Source: Utricularia gibba (Eukaryota > Streptophyta > Magnoliopsida > Lamiales > Lentibulariaceae). Taken from it: a DNA stretch of 64,000 nt. The translations under genes were made by a program, and so were the position numbers. The notes below the pieces were generated by a model, which saw only the letters and a program-made list of their open reading frames with translations, ran no database searches and was not told where the DNA came from. The stretch lies in the NCBI GenBank assembly GCA_002189035.1, contig NEEC01000002.1:6409001-6473000 (forward strand), written 5' to 3'. Shown here in pieces: positions 60,385 to 64,000 of this stretch. Every line of letters begins with the position of its first letter. Position 1 is the first letter of the stretch.

Positions 60385-63300
60385 TCACAGAGGGGGTGCT
60401 TGCTTTGCAGCAGCACGCTTTGAAGGGTCGAGCTTACGCCGTTTTTCCATAAATCGAGGCCGCAACTGCATAGACTACCCAGTTTGAGTTCCGATGCTTG
60501 ATCGGTTACAGGAGATGGCAGGGGAGCGCAGGGTGCTTACCAAATCCATATACTTGAGTTGTTTCAAGACTTCCTCGGTTTCCACCTCCTAAACAAGAAA
60601 GGATGGCACTCAAGAACAGCAAATGGGGAGCTTCAAGTAGCCAGACAATGAAGAATAATGGGAAAACCTGCGGTGCGGCACAGTCCGCACGAGCTGGATC
60701 CCAGGAGACACAACAGAAGCATTCCCAAGCATCAGTCTGAACTTCAAAAACAGGAGCTCTGCAGCACAAAAATCTTGCAAATGTCAGGAAACAAAAATAG
60801 GCATCAACCATAGTTTCTACAATCAGTTGAGCAGATAATGAAAAAGCAGGAACCTTTGCACCGATCGCAGTTGGGAAAATCCACGAATGCACAAGAATAA
60901 AAGTTGTTCATTTGTGTTTACCTGCGCCATTTTCCACAGACCACACCATCGGAATCTTCTCCAATGCCATCAAGAACTCCTCGGCACTGAATCCAATTGC
61001 CAATTGACCCCAGCTTTACCGGTTGTAAGGAACTTGGTTCCTAGAAAAAAAGATCAGTGTGTGCTCCCACCAGATTATCAAAAGGATGTCTGGGATTAGA
61101 CAAGTGAACATCCTAGTGAGCTATACCTGGTTGATACTGGAGCCGCAAGGATCTAGTTCCAGTGGATGACCATGAAGATCAGATTCTCTGTACACATACA
61201 GACAACGTTGGAGCCAGTAAATGCCATTGTGTTTCAATTGATAGAGAGTTGAAAGCATGCAGCAAAGGCACTCATATAACATGGAAAGCCAGTGCAACCA
61301 ACTTTGACTGTTGTAAAGGTCAGATAGCTACTACTCTACTAATCTGTGATGAGAAAGAACAAATGAAAAATGGGAAGGAAGGAAGGAAGGTACATACTCA
61401 TCATTGGGTCCATGCCAATGAGGAACATCAGCTTGATATTTGTCACCTATCCGAACATTGGACATGTATGGCTCAGTGTCCCGAAGTGTATATCCTAAGG
61501 ATCCTAACTCAGCATCGCATTCTGACTGACTATGTCTGCCATTTCCACTGCTCTTATCTACAGAACTGCTTTTGAGTCTGCCAGTCAGTATTTTCTTCCT
61601 TTTCATGCAAGACGAACACAGCCATTCCCCAACTGGTATGCCTTTGATACAAGGAATGCAACAGGACTTATGAAATGCATCTCCACAATCATCACATATT
61701 AACATATTTTTCGTACTATCCTTGCAGTTACACATCCGGCATGACTTCATACAGTAACTGCCACTGCTATTTCCAGTAGAAGTATGCTGGTTCATGTTAT
61801 CAAGTAGTCCTCGGCTTCTAAGGATTGATATGCATATATCCTTTTCAGACATTCCTTGTGCCTCCCCAACTACCAATGCACCGGAGGAGCAGTCATCAAC
61901 ATCATCCACACCATCATTCAATGGAAAACTGTGTTCCATATTTGATCTAGATGATGAACAATTTGCTACTCCATCTGCTTCGGATTTTGAGCTATCCTCT
62001 GAAATAGCTTCATCTCTGGAAACCAGACCATTAATGCAAAATTTATCAACCCCAATGCATTCGGATGTAATTAAAGGCATGGATCTTTTAGCTCCAATTG
62101 GCCTTTCAGCAGCACAAGCTGCACACTGATGGCCAGCCAACAACGGGTTGCATTCAGAACTGATGGCAAAACTATCCACACCAGTTGGTGTATCAGTAGT
62201 AGGTTGGTTGACAGGGGAAATAAGAATTTTCCTTCTACGCCTCCTTCGTTTGTATACAAAATCAAATGTAATGTTCTGAGGCAGTGCACAGGAGGCTGAC
62301 AGGTGGGAAGCGTTCCTGCTATGATTTAATAAGCACAAATCATCATCATATATCCTCCCTTCTGGTTTTGTGCTGGAAGCCAAATCTTGTTGTTGAAAAA
62401 CTGTTTTACTTGAACCTGGAATTAAAATAAACAGAAATTACTTTAGCATGAAGCCAAGATTTTCATTCACTAACCCAAAGTAATTTTTAAAGATCACGTT
62501 TATCCATCAATATAAGTGAGAAGTCAGTCCTGGATTGCATCAATCCACACTTCACCTGTTCTATCGCATTCCATTGAGTTCACAGACCGATCTCTTGCAG
62601 CATCACTCGGATAGTCTGAACCATAATCTGCAGAACATGGGCCAGAAAGAGAGAGGCCCTCAGCACGAATGGCAGAGTTACTCCGCAAAGTGGCTTCATC
62701 AGTCTGTAGAATGACAGGAGGAACAGAATTGATTCGTTGCCTCTTGCGCTGGTACACAAAATTGAGTTCAATTTTTGGGGACATTGAGCCAGAGAGGCAC
62801 ATTTCATCATCAATTGTTGTCCCTTCTGAAACTGGTTCTCTGATGGAATTCAAATGGGGTTGACAAACTGAACAATTCATCCAGTCAATGGAGCCTGACA
62901 TTAAACCCAACAGAAAAAAAGATAAAAACCAAACGACAGCATGAAAAGTCCCGTAGCGTTCATGCAAAAATGGCACATAGCTTGAATACAATCAGATCTT
63001 GTCGACCTAAATCTTTTATCCTTAAATTTAGAGCACCCTCACGAATCAGTTTCACAAAACCCAGTAGAACAGAAAACAATATGTAACATAAGCAGATGTC
63101 TTTCAAAGGAGATTCACCAAGCATACAACTTTGGCCTTCAACCCATCAAAATTTCCTCAGATATCAGGTTGATTTATCCAGTTTAAAAAAGAATTTCAAA
63201 AGTTTCGATGGCTGATCTGGATAAGAAAACAAGCCCATAAAATGCCTCCATCAATTCATTCTAATCCCTACATACAGAAATTCCAATGTTTGGTATTTCT

Positions 63301-63805
63301 TTTCCTTCTCATAGATGTGTAAGTACCCAATCAGAAACCCAAGGAAACTCTTCCAACTCCTAAAAAATTACCCGTCATCCCACAGGAATTATATCAACAC
63401 AGGATGAAGACCCTCTTTTAAAAAAGAAACAGCAGCAATCTAATCTTGATTCAAGTTTTTCTATCGAAACAGCATCAACCTCATACTGATTCCAGTGTTT
63501 AATTAAATACAAGAATATTCTTCTTCTTCTTTCTTTCTTTCCTGGTAATTTTGATTAAACAAGCGTTTCTTTCAAGGATTCCAGACTTCAAATCCGACTT
63601 GCAATTCTGCAACGACCCAGCAATCAACTAAAATATCCCATACATCCTCTACACCGGATTTCCAACAACTATTCAACCACAAATTACGCAAAACGAACAA
63701 GTCACAAATATTTCCAACATGCGCTGAAATAAAGCACGAAAAGCAAACAAAAAATAGAGATTACGATTTGGTGATACCCTTAATCTCACATTGCTGCAGT
63801 TGCAT
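60385..63805 (-). CDS. PHD-finger protein (plant RING/FYVE/PHD-type family)
   Basis: Eight exons on the minus strand: 63805-63778, 62894-62556, 62400-61398, 61187-61127, 61040-60922, 60758-60668, 60588-60541 and 60474-60385, all in phase, giving 592 residues. The tiny first exon encodes MQLQQCEIKG and joins SIDWMNCSVCQ through an 883-base intron. Two similar basic blocks (LNFVYQRKRQR and FDFVYKRRRRRR) look like nuclear-localisation motifs and suggest an internal duplication. The PHD finger starts at CRMCNCKDSTKNMLICDDCG and ends WLCSSC. The C-terminal half has IGNWIQCRGVL, VCGKWRRAPVFEVQTDAWEC and DPARADCAAPQ, a conserved plant module that may read methylated histone or DNA. The ending is RFMEKRRKLDPSKR. 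It is probably a nuclear chromatin protein; the target mark is unknown. Confidence 0.88.
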
Positions 63806-64000
63806 CGGCAAACGTTATACGGCGATGTTCTGCCTGCAGGGCCCGAGGCTCCTAGACGGGGAAGTTTGGAGATAGAGGAACAGAGAGTAGACCAAAGTGG
63901 AGTACAATGCGGTTTTTATATAAAGCCCAGGCCAAAATATAAGATGTTGAACAGGGGCATTTTTATTTCACCCAACAACACATTCCTTTTCATAAACAAG
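63806..64000 (-). promoter_or_regulatory. PHD gene leader and TATA box
   Basis: On the minus strand TATATAAA lies at 63921-63914, about 110 bases before the start codon, placing a transcription start roughly 80 bases before the ATG. An AGCCCA motif sits just upstream on the same side. The last bases of the window show no other gene. Confidence 0.45.

Overview
The window looks like nuclear DNA of a flowering plant, most likely a eudicot. The genes have many short GT-AG introns, the intergenic DNA is AT-rich, and the families are plant-specific: IQD, B-box, BELL, ZF-HD, bifunctional nuclease, DYW-type PPR and tubby/F-box proteins. The species cannot be named from the sequence. I read 18 protein-coding genes (one cut by the window edge), one conserved upstream ORF, one tRNA-Glu(UUC) and one decayed HCF164-like gene fragment. 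Exon borders were set by hand from splice motifs, phase continuity and remembered family sequences.

Layout. 1-7.3 kb holds three minus-strand genes: a membrane-anchored SAM methyltransferase-like protein (partial), a CCCH zinc-finger protein like AtC3H6, and IQD32-like. 7.3-10.6 kb is AT-rich spacer. 10.6-17 kb (+) is LDL3, a large LSD1-type histone demethylase homologue. 18.4-20.6 kb has a secreted glycine-rich protein (+) and a BBX20/21-type double B-box protein (-). 24.7-28.4 kb has a BEL1-like homeodomain gene (+) and an S1-group bZIP (-) with its sucrose-control uORF. 32-37.3 kb (+) has a bHLH110-like gene and a BBD-type bifunctional nuclease. 37.8-44.8 kb (-) has a DUF4408-type protein and an auxilin-like J-domain protein. 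47.2-48.6 kb (+) is a tubby-like F-box protein. 49-63.8 kb has the HCF164-like relic, a ZF-HD gene, tRNA-Glu, a DUF630/DUF632 protein, a DYW-type PPR protein and a PHD-finger protein.

There is no operon-like logic, but five genes encode sequence-specific transcription factors tied in other plants to light, sugar or developmental control. From memory, many of these genes have their closest Arabidopsis relatives in two duplicated chromosome 1 segments (about At1g196xx-198xx and At1g752xx-755xx), so most of the window is probably one ancestral syntenic block.

The most striking oddity is that four genes (CCCH, IQD32, LDL3, bZIP) each need exactly one extra base, inserted in a short homopolymer, to restore the family reading frame. 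Systematic base-calling or assembly error is the simplest reading; real mutation is possible. I found no clear new biological system. The best leads are these frameshifts, the conserved uORF, the HCF164-like relic, an apparent GC-AG intron in a B-box gene, a 132-bp tandem duplication, and orphan promoter-like motifs in gene-free DNA.
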